Origin: Geothrix fermentans DSM 14018
GTDB taxonomy: Bacteria; Acidobacteriota; Holophagae; Holophagales; Holophagaceae
Reading direction: 5' to 3'
Length of the DNA stretch: 52,773 nt
Assembly: GCF_000428885.1 (NCBI RefSeq)
Contig: NZ_AUAU01000024.1
Location: 1 to 52,773, forward strand
The translations under genes and the position numbers were made by a program. Of this stretch, positions 23,692-33,726 are shown piece after piece. The notes beneath the pieces are model-generated. The model was not told the origin of the DNA and did not search any database. It worked only from the letters and a program-made list of their open reading frames with translations. Within the stretch, counting starts at the first letter, position 1, and each line of letters begins with the position of its first letter.

Positions 23692-23795
23692 CACGCCACC
23701 TTCCCAATCGCCCACATGCGGGAGGTCTCGCGTATCGCCACCGGCGATACCGAGATCACGACCGCGACCAGGGAATCCTTGTGGCTATCCGGCAT
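23691..23795 (-). CDS. 34-residue frame resembling the manC N terminus
   Basis: A short frame, MPDSHKDSLVAVVISVSPVA then IRETSRMWAIGKVA, preceded by AGGAGG with good spacing and ending in TGATG overlapping manC. Residues 1-15 resemble the start of ManC (MSDTGKHPSLVAVVMA), suggesting a decayed tandem duplication of the manC 5' end. It may be a translated leader that couples ribosomes into manC, or a remnant. No known family. Confidence 0.4.
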   Translation of the reverse strand: MPDSHKDSLVAVVISVSPVAIRETSRMWAIGKVA

Positions 23796-23861
23796 CACTG
23801 ACCTCCTGCCGCCATGCGGCCCTTCCAGGGGAACACGGGGCCCACCCCCGTCACAACCTGC

Positions 23862-24830
23862 CTAGCGCGAAAGGATGTCCACCAGGTCGCCCAGATCCTC
23901 CGGAGGCGCCGGACGGGGATCGAGGATGCGGGCCAGGGGCTGGACCGCCAGGGCCCCTGCCACCTCGCCCAGGTAGAAGCCGCCCTGGCCCGCGCCCAGG
24001 CGGCGCACGGCCTCGGCGCCCCAGCGGCTGCCCCAGATGCGGTCCAGGGCCGAGGGACTCCCGCCGCGCTGGACGTGCCCGAGCACCGCCACCCGCAGGT
24101 CGAGGCCGTAGTCCCGCCGGAGCCGCTCCCCCACGGCCACGGCGTTGCCCAGCTCGTCCCCCTCGGCCACCACCACGATGGAGCTGCGCTTGCCCCGCAG
24201 CCAGTTGGCGTGGAGCCGCGCCACCAGCGTCTGGTAGGAGTCGTCCGGGGACTCGGGATAGAGGACCGCCTCGGCGCCGCAGGCCAGGGCCGTGTGGACC
24301 GCCAGCATGCCCGAACGCCGGCCCATGACCTCCACCAGGAAGAGGCGGCCGTGGCTGGAGGCCGTGTCCCGGATGCGATCGATGGCCTCCACGGCGGTGT
24401 TCAGGGCCGTGTCGAAGCCCAGGGTGCGATCCGTGCCCGGCAGGTCGTTGTCGATGGTGCCGGGGATGCCCGCGCAGGGGATGCCCTGCTCCCGGTTGAG
24501 GGCCTCGGCGGCCCGGAAACTGCCGTCCCCGCCGATGATGACCAGGGCCTGGATGCCCGCTTCCCGCAGGTTCGCCGCGGCCTCCGCCCGGCGGTCCTCC
24601 TGGTGGAACTCCGGGCAGCGGGCCGTCTGCAGCACCGTGCCGCCCCGCTGGAGGATGTTGGCGCAGGCCCGGCTGGGCATGGGCGCCCAATCCTTCTCCA
24701 GCAGGCCCTGGTAGCCCCGCCGGATGCCCCAGGCCTCGTGCCCCAGGGCGTCCGCCTGGCGCACGGCCGCGCGGATGGCGGCGTTCATGCCCGGTGCGTC
24801 CCCGCCGGAGGTGAGGACGCCGATCCTCAC
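23862..24830 (-). CDS. pfkA: ATP-dependent 6-phosphofructokinase
   Basis: A 322-residue PfkA phosphorylating fructose-6-P in glycolysis. N terminus RIGVLTSGGDAPGMNAAIRA is classic. The ATP-site signature GGDGSFRAAEAL (with Gly where PPi-dependent enzymes carry Asp) points to ATP as donor, and PGTIDNDLPGTDRTLGFDTA holds the catalytic Asp. The fructose-6-P region has VEVMGRRSGMLA and GHVQRGGSPSALDR. Start is GTG at 24828-24830, overlapping the upstream stop as GTGA with GGAAGG ahead, so it is translationally coupled to the small exported protein. Confidence 0.95.
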   Translation of the reverse strand: MRIGVLTSGGDAPGMNAAIRAAVRQADALGHEAWGIRRGYQGLLEKDWAPMPSRACANILQRGGTVLQTARCPEFHQEDRRAEAAANLREAGIQALVIIGGDGSFRAAEALNREQGIPCAGIPGTIDNDLPGTDRTLGFDTALNTAVEAIDRIRDTASSHGRLFLVEVMGRRSGMLAVHTALACGAEAVLYPESPDDSYQTLVARLHANWLRGKRSSIVVVAEGDELGNAVAVGERLRRDYGLDLRVAVLGHVQRGGSPSALDRIWGSRWGAEAVRRLGAGQGGFYLGEVAGALAVQPLARILDPRPAPPEDLGDLVDILSR

Positions 24831-25144
24831 TTGGCCTTCCGGGGAGCGGTCCGGGACCGGGCGACGGCCCCCTTGCCCTTCTTCACCCCGGCCTTGCCAC
24901 GCCGGGACTTGACCTTGCTCCGGGCGGCCCGCCGTCCCCTCGGGGTATCCCGCACGTGGGCCTCCGGGGGCGGCAGGGGCGGCGGCTCCACGATGCCCCG
25001 GGGCACCGGGGGGAGGTCCCCCTCGGAGATGCCCTGGGCCGAGGCCCGCTGGGCCCGGACCTTCATGACGGGATCCTCCTGGGGCCGGGCGGCGGCCACC
25101 AGGCTCAGGGCCAGGCTGCTGATGAAGAGGACGCGTCGGGGCAT
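24827..25144 (-). CDS. Small exported protein with a basic, histone-like tail
   Basis: A 105-residue protein that I do not recognise. It has an N-terminal signal-like segment (MPRRVLFISSLALSLVAAA), a proline-rich middle (IVEPPPLPPPEAH) and a very basic C-terminal third rich in Lys/Arg/Ala/Gly (SRRGKAGVKKGKGAVARSR). ATG at 25144 follows GGAGG by four bases. It is coupled to pfkA by a GTGA overlap, which shows the frame is real. The tail could bind nucleic acid or acidic surface polymer if exported; cleavage would leave about 85 residues. Confidence 0.65.
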   Translation of the reverse strand: MPRRVLFISSLALSLVAAARPQEDPVMKVRAQRASAQGISEGDLPPVPRGIVEPPPLPPPEAHVRDTPRGRRAARSKVKSRRGKAGVKKGKGAVARSRTAPRKAK

Positions 25145-25255
25145 GATCCCTCCGGGGTCTCGATTATCGCGCATCCGTCGATGGGAGGTGCCTCCGGCGG
25201 TCCCCGTGACAATCTTTGAATTCGTCGCCCCGCCCCCGCGCGATAAACTTGCTGA

Positions 25256-27130
<1,875 letters not shown>

Positions 27131-27144
27131 TTCCTTCTCGTTAC

Positions 27145-27175
27145 GAAAAAGCCCCGCCGACGGCGGGGCTTTTTC
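27145..27175. terminator. Terminator of thiC
   Basis: AAAAAGCCCCGCC pairs with GGCGGGGCTTTTT around a short loop, 15 bp after the thiC stop codon. Confidence 0.95.
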
Positions 27176-27223
27176 GCATGTGAACGCGTATCATCGGAGC
27201 CGTTTCTCTTCCAGGAGGCAGTC

Positions 27224-27805
27224 ATGGCCGCGAAGAAGATCCTCATGCTCGTGGGCGATTTCGGGGAGGACTACGAAATCATGGTGCCCTTCCAGGCCCT
27301 GCTGGCCGTGGGCCACACCGTCCACGCGGTCTGCCCGGGCAAGAAGGCCGGCGAATCCGTCGCCACGGCCATCCACGACTTCGAGGGCCACCAGACCTAT
27401 TCGGAGAAGCCCGGCCACCGCTTCGCCCTCAATGCCGACTTCACGGACCTCCGGCCCGACCAGTACGACGCCCTGGTGATCCCCGGCGGCCGGGCCCCCG
27501 AGTACCTGCGCCTCAACTCCAAGGTACTGGAACTCGTCCGCCACTTCTTCACGGCGAAGAAGCCCGTGGCGGCCATCTGCCACGGCGCCCAGATCCTCTC
27601 GGCCGCGGGCGTGCTCGAGGGCCGCACCTGCTCGGCCTATCCCGCCTGCCGTCCCGAGGTGGAGACCGCGAAGGGCAAGTATGCCGACATCGCCATCGAC
27701 GGTGCCGTCACAGACGGCAACCTGGTCACCGCCCCGGCCTGGCCCGCCCATCCCGCCTGGATCGCCCAGTTCCTGCAGGTGCTGGGGACCCGCATCACGC
27801 TCTGA
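27224..27805 (+). CDS. DJ-1/PfpI-family protein
   Basis: A 193-residue class I glutamine-amidotransferase-like protein. The nucleophile elbow is [14 protein letters not shown] (Cys at about residue 124) and the acidic partner is in the N-terminal [14 protein letters not shown] (Glu near 15-18). [11 protein letters not shown] matches the PfpI/YhbO subgroup, whose members are reported as proteases, glyoxalases or deglycases; activity cannot be chosen from sequence. AGGAGG-like AGGAGGCAGTC precedes ATG. It stands alone between the thiC terminator and the SAM riboswitch. Confidence 0.88.
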   Translation: MAAKKILMLVGDFGEDYEIMVPFQALLAVGHTVHAVCPGKKAGESVATAIHDFEGHQTYSEKPGHRFALNADFTDLRPDQYDALVIPGGRAPEYLRLNSKVLELVRHFFTAKKPVAAICHGAQILSAAGVLEGRTCSAYPACRPEVETAKGKYADIAIDGAVTDGNLVTAPAWPAHPAWIAQFLQVLGTRITL

Positions 27806-27887
27806 TCCGGGTCCCCCCGCAAATACCTGTTGGCAGACCTTTCCGGCGCCTCCATACTGGTCGTCCACAGGATCTTTGTCAGTTTCA

Positions 27888-27995
27888 TCACGCGATATCC
27901 AGAAAGGTGGAGGGACGGGCCCTGTGAAACCTTGGCAACCTGCGAGAGCAAGGTGCCAATTCCTGCCGCGAGCCATCGCGGAGAGATGCTGACGT
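27888..27995 (+). ncRNA. SAM-I (S-box) riboswitch
   Basis: Core landmarks of the SAM-I aptamer are in order: AGAAAGGTGGAGGGACGGGC, CCTGTGAAACC with TTGGCAACC, the AAGGTGCCAATTCCTGC stretch, and GGAGAGATG closing toward P1. It is followed 15 bases later by a perfect intrinsic terminator and then by a transsulfuration enzyme gene. High SAM should favour the terminator. Confidence 0.93.
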
Positions 27996-28010
27996 GTCAG
28001 AAGCTGACAT

Positions 28011-28047
28011 GCGAAGGGGCCCGAGTCATCGGGCCCCTTCGCTTTTT
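28011..28047 (+). terminator. Riboswitch expression-platform terminator
   Basis: A 14-bp perfect stem (GCGAAGGGGCCCGA at 28011-28024 with 28029-28042) and a 4-nt loop, followed by TTTTT at 28043-28047. It lies between the SAM-I aptamer and the start codon. Confidence 0.95.
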
Positions 28048-28092
28048 GGATCGCCGTGGAACGACGAGGATCCCCCCCTTCCGGAGGCTCCC

Positions 28093-29361
28093 TTGAGCGA
28101 GCAGTACCTCGATACCAACGTGCCGGGCAACCCGGCCTACCACTTCACCATCCTGCCCCCCGTGCGGGAGAGCGAGGCCGGCTGGATCCACCGGCCGGAG
28201 CTGGTGCCGGACGCAGGCCTGGCCACCCAGTGCGTGCACGCGGGCGTGCAGCCCGACCCGGCCTACGGCTCGGTCATGCCGCCGCTCTACCTCTCCTCCA
28301 CCTTCGCCTTCAAGGACATCTGCACCAACGCGGGCTTCGACTACACCCGCAGCGGCAATCCCACGCGGGCGGCCCTGGAGGAGGCCCTGGCCCTGCTGGA
28401 GGGCGGCCACGGCGCCACCTGCACCAGCACGGGCATGAGCGCCATCCTGGTGGCCCTGAACCTGCTGCCCCACGGCAGCCACCTCATCTCCACCGTGGAC
28501 TGCTACGGCGGCACCTTCCGCCTGCTGGAGCACGCCAAGCGGTTCTACGGCCTGGAGGTGACCTACCTGGACCTGGCGGACCTGGACGCGGTGAAGGCCG
28601 CGATCCGCCCCGAGACGCGCATGATCTGGATCGAGACGCCCTCGAACCCCCTGCTGCGCCTCACGGACATCGCCGCCGTGGCCGAGCTGGCCCACCACCA
28701 GCCGGACTGCCTGGTGGCCGTGGACAACACCTTCCTCTCACCCTTCCTCCAGCGCCCCTTCGAGCTGGGCGCCGACCTCGTCATCCACTCCACGACGAAG
28801 TACCTCAACGGGCACAGCGATGTGGTGGGCGGCGCCGTGGTGGCAGGGCCGGGCCGCCTGGCGCTGACCCAGCAGATCCAGAGCGTGAACAACCTCCTGG
28901 GCACCTCCCAGGCGCCCCACGACTGCTTCCTGGTGCTGCGCGGCCTGAAGACCCTGCCCCTGCGCATGCGCCAGCACGAGGCCACGGCCCAGGTGCTGGC
29001 GGAGTTCCTGGCGGCCCACCCCGCCGTGGGGAAGGTCCACTATCCCGGCCTGCCGGGGCACCCGCAGCATGCCCTCGCCAAGCGGCAGCAGCGGGGCTTC
29101 GGCGCCATGCTCAGCTTCGAATTGGCCGAAGGCGGCGCCGAGCGGCTGAACCATGTGCTGCGGAAGCTGCGCTGGTTCACCCTGGCGGAGAGCCTGGGCG
29201 GCGTGGAGTCCCTGGTGGCCCACCCGGCCTCCATGACCCACGCCTCCATGACCCCCGAGGCGCGGCAGCGCGCCGGCATCAGCGACGACCTCATCCGGCT
29301 CTCCGTGGGCCTGGAGGATGTCCAGGACCTGCGCGCCGACCTGGCCCAGGCCCTGGCCTGA
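28093..29361 (+). CDS. Cystathionine gamma-synthase/lyase-family PLP enzyme
   Basis: A 422-residue transsulfuration enzyme of methionine/cysteine metabolism. The PLP lysine is in HSTTKYLNGHSDVVGG; DYTRSGNPTR, CYGGTFRL and the C-terminal SLGGVESLVAHPASMTHASM are family hallmarks. About 50 residues precede the usual core start (LATQCVHAG). The start is TTG at 28093, with GGAGG five bases upstream: longer in-frame starts would be translated through the riboswitch and its terminator. The SAM riboswitch argues for a role in methionine synthesis, as cystathionine gamma-synthase or O-acetylhomoserine sulfhydrylase. Confidence 0.88.
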   Translation: MSEQYLDTNVPGNPAYHFTILPPVRESEAGWIHRPELVPDAGLATQCVHAGVQPDPAYGSVMPPLYLSSTFAFKDICTNAGFDYTRSGNPTRAALEEALALLEGGHGATCTSTGMSAILVALNLLPHGSHLISTVDCYGGTFRLLEHAKRFYGLEVTYLDLADLDAVKAAIRPETRMIWIETPSNPLLRLTDIAAVAELAHHQPDCLVAVDNTFLSPFLQRPFELGADLVIHSTTKYLNGHSDVVGGAVVAGPGRLALTQQIQSVNNLLGTSQAPHDCFLVLRGLKTLPLRMRQHEATAQVLAEFLAAHPAVGKVHYPGLPGHPQHALAKRQQRGFGAMLSFELAEGGAERLNHVLRKLRWFTLAESLGGVESLVAHPASMTHASMTPEARQRAGISDDLIRLSVGLEDVQDLRADLAQALA

Positions 29362-29844
29362 CTACTGGATCCCCAGCAGCTCCACATCGAAGATCAGGTC
29401 CGCGTTCGGCGGAATGTCCGCGCCCGCGCCCCGGGCCCCGTAGCCCAGGGCTGCGGGGATGTGCAAGGTGCGCTTGCCGCCCACCTTCATGGTCATCAGG
29501 CCCTCGTCCCAGCCCTTGATGACCCGCCCCACGCCGATGGGGATGGCCAGCGGCTCGCCCCGGTCGACGGAGCTGTCGAACTTCTTCCCGCGCTGCCCCT
29601 TCTCCGACAGCCAGCCCGTGTAGTGGACCAGGCAGCGCTGGCCCCGCTGGGGCATGGCCCCCGTGCCCACCTTCGTATCCACGTACTTGAGGCCGCTGGC
29701 GGTGGTGGTCATGGCGGGAGCCTTGGGCTTGCGGGTCTTCGCGGTCCGGCCTGCGGAGGTCTGCGCGGCCGCGACGGGAGGCAGGACCTGTGGCATGGCC
29801 AGGATCAGCAAGGACGTCATGAGGCGGGGGATCGGGTGGCTCAA
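29362..29844 (-). CDS. FKBP-type peptidyl-prolyl isomerase, exported
   Basis: A 160-residue single-domain FKBP. An N-terminal signal segment (LMTSLLILAMPQVLPPVAAA) and a basic linker lead to the isomerase domain from about residue 50: GLKYVDTKVGTG, VHYTGWL, FDSS, VIKGWDEGLMTMKVGGKR, IPAALGYGARG and LIFDVELL, all canonical. It should act in the periplasm. Start is TTG at 29844, with GGAGG seven bases upstream; a later ATG at 29820 is possible. The stop codons of this gene and the PLP enzyme are adjacent (convergent). It lies next to the cytochrome region and may help fold exported proteins. Confidence 0.9.
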   Translation of the reverse strand: MSHPIPRLMTSLLILAMPQVLPPVAAAQTSAGRTAKTRKPKAPAMTTTASGLKYVDTKVGTGAMPQRGQRCLVHYTGWLSEKGQRGKKFDSSVDRGEPLAIPIGVGRVIKGWDEGLMTMKVGGKRTLHIPAALGYGARGAGADIPPNADLIFDVELLGIQ

Positions 29845-29986
29845 GGATTTTCCTCCAGCGAAACGGCAAAAAATGCTGGTTCAAAGATTGCCGACGGCAT
29901 CATTCGGCGTATTTTTCCCAATTATAGAACAGAAGGTGGCGGCCGATCAGCTACTCCATTCAGCGACTCGAATAGGAGCCCACTCC

Positions 29987-30667
29987 ATGAAGCACCTCCT
30001 GGCCCTCCTCGCCTCCACGGTCCTGACCGCCATCCCGCCGGCCCAGGGCATCGAAGGCACCGCGCACGACCTCAGTGTCACCGGCCTGAACTCCGTCACC
30101 ATGGCCACCCATTCCTGCGTGTTCTGCCATGCGACCCACAATCCCGCCGGCAGCGCCAAGCTCATCCCGGACTGGAACCACACGACGACTGTGGCGGCGT
30201 TCACGATGTACAACAACACCAACCATCCCGGCGCCGACCTCAGGGGGACCGTGGATTCGCAGCCCACGGGGCCAAGCCTGGCCTGCCTCTCCTGCCACGA
30301 CGGCTCGGTGGCCGTGGGATCGCTGCTGGTGGCTCCCATCAGCGGCGGCAACGACATCTACCTCAGCGCCCGGGGCGGGGTCAGTCCGAGCACCGGCCGC
30401 ATCAGCAGCGGTCCCTCGCTGGTGGGAACCGACCTGAGCAACGACCACCCCATCTCCATCACCTACCAGGACAACCTGGATACGGGCCTGCAGCCCGCGG
30501 CCTCCCTGGTGGGGGTGCGCCTCTACCCCGAGAACGTCACGGGCGCCAAAGTGCAGTGCGCCTCCTGCCACGATGTGCACAACTACGGCATCCAGGGGAC
30601 CACGGCGCCCTTCCTCCGGGTGACCATGGCCGGCTCGTTCCTCTGCAGGACCTGCCACAAGAAGTAG
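29987..30667 (+). CDS. Tetrahaem c-type cytochrome, paralogue 1
   Basis: A 226-residue exported cytochrome with four CXXCH sites: CVFCH, CLSCH, CASCH and CRTCH. Signal peptide MKHLLALLASTVLTAIPPAQG. The last third (NDHPISITYQ; KVQCASCHDVHNYG; TTAPFLRV) is nearly the same as in the cytochrome at 35568-36230, so the two are paralogues. The first CXXCH is followed by AT(H)-type His residues that can serve as distal ligands. AGGAG lies 10 bases before ATG. It is oriented away from the FKBP gene and toward the leftward cytochrome operon, alone on its strand. Probably a periplasmic electron carrier. Confidence 0.9.
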   Translation: MKHLLALLASTVLTAIPPAQGIEGTAHDLSVTGLNSVTMATHSCVFCHATHNPAGSAKLIPDWNHTTTVAAFTMYNNTNHPGADLRGTVDSQPTGPSLACLSCHDGSVAVGSLLVAPISGGNDIYLSARGGVSPSTGRISSGPSLVGTDLSNDHPISITYQDNLDTGLQPAASLVGVRLYPENVTGAKVQCASCHDVHNYGIQGTTAPFLRVTMAGSFLCRTCHKK

Positions 30668-30676
30668 GGACGGGTT

Positions 30677-30946
30677 AGAGGTCGTATCAAAACCCCCACG
30701 TGGCCGCGCGAGGGAACCGGGCGAGCGAGGCGAGGAAAGCGAGGAGATGCGTAGCGGGCACTACGCGCGACGAGCTTGACGCGGCATCGCGACGCCCGGT
30801 GCCCTCGCCCGGAGGGATGAAGCCAGGCGGGCGCCCCGCGGCGTCACCGCCCTTGAACGATGTCCCGCATCGCCCTGCGGGCGCTTCCTTTCGGTGCATC
30901 CCGCCTGGCTTCATCGCGGCCCCGCCGGGGTTTTGATACGACCTCT
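30677..30946. repeat. 270-bp branched inverted-repeat element
   Basis: Perfect 20-bp outer arms (30677-30696 and 30927-30946; core GAGGTCGTATCAAAACCCC) enclose two further inverted repeats: 30708-30723 with 30793-30808 (14/16 matching) and 30816-30831 with 30900-30915 (16/16). The fold is a three-way junction. A small hairpin GCGTAG/CTACGC sits in one loop. The right outer arm ends on the first base of the PPIase stop codon. A 75-residue frame inside is ignored. It could be a MITE-like element or a structured RNA. Confidence 0.85.
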
Positions 30947-32505
30947 TAGTCCTCCAGGCTCCGATCGACCATGGCGAGGCCGTGGAGCTTGAGGTAATCC
31001 GCCCGCACCGCGTCGCGGCACTCGGCCAGGGGGAGCACGGGCCCCGGGCGCCGCTCCAGGACGTTGAAGATCATGTAGCCGTCGGGCCCCAGCATGGGCC
31101 CCACGGGCTGGCCCAGGGGCCCGGCCAGGAGGGGCTGCATGAGCGTGGGGGGCACCAGCGTCTTGAGCGAGGCCACCTCCACCCAGCCAGGCTCGGGATT
31201 CCCCGTGGCCTCGGCGCTGGCATGGCGTGTCACGGCCTCCTTCCAGGGCAGTCCCATGTGGATCGAGTTCAGGGCCGCGTCCACCTGGTCCTTGGAATCG
31301 GCCACCAGCACCTGCAGGCGGAGGGCTCCCACCTCCCGGAAGCGGTCGGGGAAGGCCTCATGGTGCTTCGCCAGGTCGCCTTCGGCCACCTGCGCCTCCG
31401 CGAGGAAGGCTTCTGCGTACCGGGCGTAGGCCCGCTCCCGCTCCTCCAGCCAGAGGGCGGCCTGGATCTCGGGACGGCGCTCCAGGCCCTGCTTGCGGGC
31501 CGCCGCGGCCAGGCGGATGTCGTCCGCCACGCCCTCCATGAACCGGGCCTTGGTGGCGGCGCCCAGGGAATGGCTTGAGCCCATGGTCTTGAGCACATCC
31601 ACCATGTGGCGCTTCAGGGTCCGCAGGCTGATGGCCGCACCGGCCACCCGGCCCGCCACCTTCTTCTCGTCGCCAGGCAGGGCCTCCGTGGTGCGGTCCG
31701 CGCCCAGCACGGCCAGGTCGGGGACCAGGGGATACCGGGGACGCAGGGCCTCCAGGGCCGCCTCCCGCTTCATCTTCATCTGGGCGGCCGCAGCCTCCTT
31801 CAGCAGGGCGTCCCTGCGCGCGGCGAACTCCGCCTCGGTCGCGCGCCGGGCTTCCCAGGTCTTGGCGACATGCCAGCCGAACTCGCTCTGCAGGGGGCCC
31901 ACCAGGGCGCCCACGGGCGCGGCGAAGACGGGATCGCCGAAGGCCGCCACCATCTGGCTCTGGCGGATCCACCCCAGCTCACCGCGGTTCTGGGCCGCGC
32001 TGGGGTCCACGGAAACCTCCGCCGCCACCTGCTCGAAGGCCTCGCCGGATTGGATCCGCTTGAGGGCGGCCCCGGCTTCCTCCCGGGTCTTGCACAGGAG
32101 ATGCGACACGCGGCGTTCCTCGCCCTGGGCCAGGAAGGCGGCCTTGACCTGCGCCTCCGTCAGGCCGGGATGGCCCGGCCGGGTATCGAGGTAGGCCTTC
32201 CCCAGCACGGCCAGGCGGCCCTCCTGCCGGCTCTCCTGCCAGGCCGGCGTCTTCAGGAGGCCCTTGGCCGTGGCCCGCTCCCAGGCCTTCTCCAAGCGGG
32301 CCGACTTCGCCTGGGCGGCCTCCGGAGACAGCCCCGGCTCGGCCTTCACGATCGCCTTCAGGCGCTCCGGCATGGGATCCACGGTGCGCGCGGTGCGGGC
32401 GGGGCGCTTGGCCGGCGCGGCGGGGAGCGCCGGTCCCAGGGCGAGGGCTCCCAGCAGGACCGCCATCCGGGTGAAGCCATTCCGCAGGTGGGGTTCGTGG
32501 GACAT
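30946..32505 (-). CDS. SurA/parvulin-like peptidyl-prolyl isomerase
   Basis: A 519-residue exported protein with a signal segment (MAVLLGALALGPALPAAPA after a basic start). The central rotamase domain is visible at about residues 120-220: VSHLLCKTREEAGAAL, FEQVAAEVSVDPSAAQNRGELGW and FGWHVAKTWEAR. A second, more degenerate parvulin-like region follows near the C terminus (LRLQVLVADSKDQ; GNPEPGWVEV; MIFNVLERRPG). Start at 32505 is chosen for GAGGAG six bases upstream; an ATG at 32538 abuts the preceding stop. It is last in the leftward cytochrome operon, so it probably assists folding of the barrel or the cytochromes. Confidence 0.82.
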   Translation of the reverse strand: MSHEPHLRNGFTRMAVLLGALALGPALPAAPAKRPARTARTVDPMPERLKAIVKAEPGLSPEAAQAKSARLEKAWERATAKGLLKTPAWQESRQEGRLAVLGKAYLDTRPGHPGLTEAQVKAAFLAQGEERRVSHLLCKTREEAGAALKRIQSGEAFEQVAAEVSVDPSAAQNRGELGWIRQSQMVAAFGDPVFAAPVGALVGPLQSEFGWHVAKTWEARRATEAEFAARRDALLKEAAAAQMKMKREAALEALRPRYPLVPDLAVLGADRTTEALPGDEKKVAGRVAGAAISLRTLKRHMVDVLKTMGSSHSLGAATKARFMEGVADDIRLAAAARKQGLERRPEIQAALWLEERERAYARYAEAFLAEAQVAEGDLAKHHEAFPDRFREVGALRLQVLVADSKDQVDAALNSIHMGLPWKEAVTRHASAEATGNPEPGWVEVASLKTLVPPTLMQPLLAGPLGQPVGPMLGPDGYMIFNVLERRPGPVLPLAECRDAVRADYLKLHGLAMVDRSLED

Positions 32506-32538
32506 GGGAGGCTCCTCGGCCGGATCCGGGCGGGTCAT

Positions 32539-33726
32539 TCAATAGCGCGTCTGCACATGGTCGTAGCCATGGCAGGTGAGGGTGCAGGTGCCGTGGCCGA
32601 GGCCGGCCCGCTGGAAGGCGGGGGCGCCCACGGAGGAGGCGCCCACCACGGACCGGTCGAACTCGATGAGGGAGGTCAGCCGGAGGGAACCATGGGAGGC
32701 GTGGCAGGTGGCGCAGGTGGTGGGTTCGCCGTAACCCGGCTGGAAAGCGCCGCTGCGCCCCGGCCGGAAATCCCGGGGGGAGCGCAAGCCCAGCACCGCC
32801 GCCGCCTCGGAGAGGGCCGGGGCCTGCCGCTGGGCCGCCAGGGAGCCGCTGCTGGTGAATCCGTTCAGGTGCTGAGCGTGGAACGGGAAGGACTGGTTGG
32901 CGAGGATGGACTGCCGGTCATGGCAGAGGAAGCAGAGGTCGTTGGCGCGCTCCCCCATCCGGGCCTGGTCCTTCTCCCGCCCGAAGGCGGCCTTGAGGAT
33001 GGACGCCTGGACCGAGACGTGGGGTCCCTTGGCGCCCGAGGGATCCGGATTGTCGTGGCAGGAGCCGCAGTCGAGGAGACCCCTGAAGGTGGAGGTGCGC
33101 AGGCTGGGCAGGTCGGGGCGGCCCGCGGCCGTGGCCCCGATGGTGTGGCTGGAGGCGGCCCCCTTGGCGAACAGGGCCCCCAGGTCGGCGGGTCCGGACA
33201 GCAGGGGCGCCGCATCAGGGCCGGCATGGCACCCGAAGCAGACCTCGGCCACGGACTGGGGCCGGCGGTCCAGCAGCTGGCCGCGGGCGTCGAAGGCCGT
33301 GAGGCGCAGGCGGCCCCGCTCCTTGCCGTGGGGATCGTGGCAGCCTGTGCAGCCCTGAGTCAGGGTGAACGCCCGGCCCCCTGCCCTCACGGTGCGGGCA
33401 TAATCCTCCGCCCGGCGTGAGCTGAAGCGGCTCTTGAGGTGCCCGGAACCCTGGCCGTTCCAGGGGGGCAGCTTGGGCGCGCGATCCGCCGTGGTGGCGA
33501 GGTTCGTCCCCTCGTGGCAGGCGATGCAGACACGATCGGGGTTCGCCCGCCCCGCCTTGGACCGGGCGGGCGTCACAGCCCGGTGCCCCTGGTGGCAGGC
33601 GGCGCAGGTCGCATGGGCGGGCGGGCCGCCCCTGGCCTGGATGGGCTGCGGAGTCCGGATGGCCTGGCCCCAGGCTGGCACCAGCGCCAGTCCTGCAATC
33701 GCGGCACCCAGGAGGAATCGCCTCAT
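32539..33726 (-). CDS. Multihaem c-type cytochrome (7 CXXCH plus one CX3CH)
   Basis: A 395-residue exported cytochrome. Signal peptide MRRFLLGAAIAGLALVPAWG. Seven canonical sites: CAACH, CIACH, CTGCH, CFGCH, CGSCH, CFLCH and CATCH, of doubled-CXXCH type, plus CTLTCH near the C terminus, a CX3CH variant that could bind an eighth haem. CTGCHDPHGKERG and CATCHASHGS have the His spacing of bis-His haems. Its ATG overlaps the stop of the beta-barrel gene (ATGA). Position directly after a porin suggests it is the haem wire of an outer-membrane porin-cytochrome conduit, either inside the barrel or on its periplasmic side. Confidence 0.88.
   Translation of the reverse strand: MRRFLLGAAIAGLALVPAWGQAIRTPQPIQARGGPPAHATCAACHQGHRAVTPARSKAGRANPDRVCIACHEGTNLATTADRAPKLPPWNGQGSGHLKSRFSSRRAEDYARTVRAGGRAFTLTQGCTGCHDPHGKERGRLRLTAFDARGQLLDRRPQSVAEVCFGCHAGPDAAPLLSGPADLGALFAKGAASSHTIGATAAGRPDLPSLRTSTFRGLLDCGSCHDNPDPSGAKGPHVSVQASILKAAFGREKDQARMGERANDLCFLCHDRQSILANQSFPFHAQHLNGFTSSGSLAAQRQAPALSEAAAVLGLRSPRDFRPGRSGAFQPGYGEPTTCATCHASHGSLRLTSLIEFDRSVVGASSVGAPAFQRAGLGHGTCTLTCHGYDHVQTRY

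Noticed and set aside
30687-30914. A 75-codon frame inside the branched repeat
   Set aside because: It is contained in the nested inverted repeats, has no ribosome site and no independent support.
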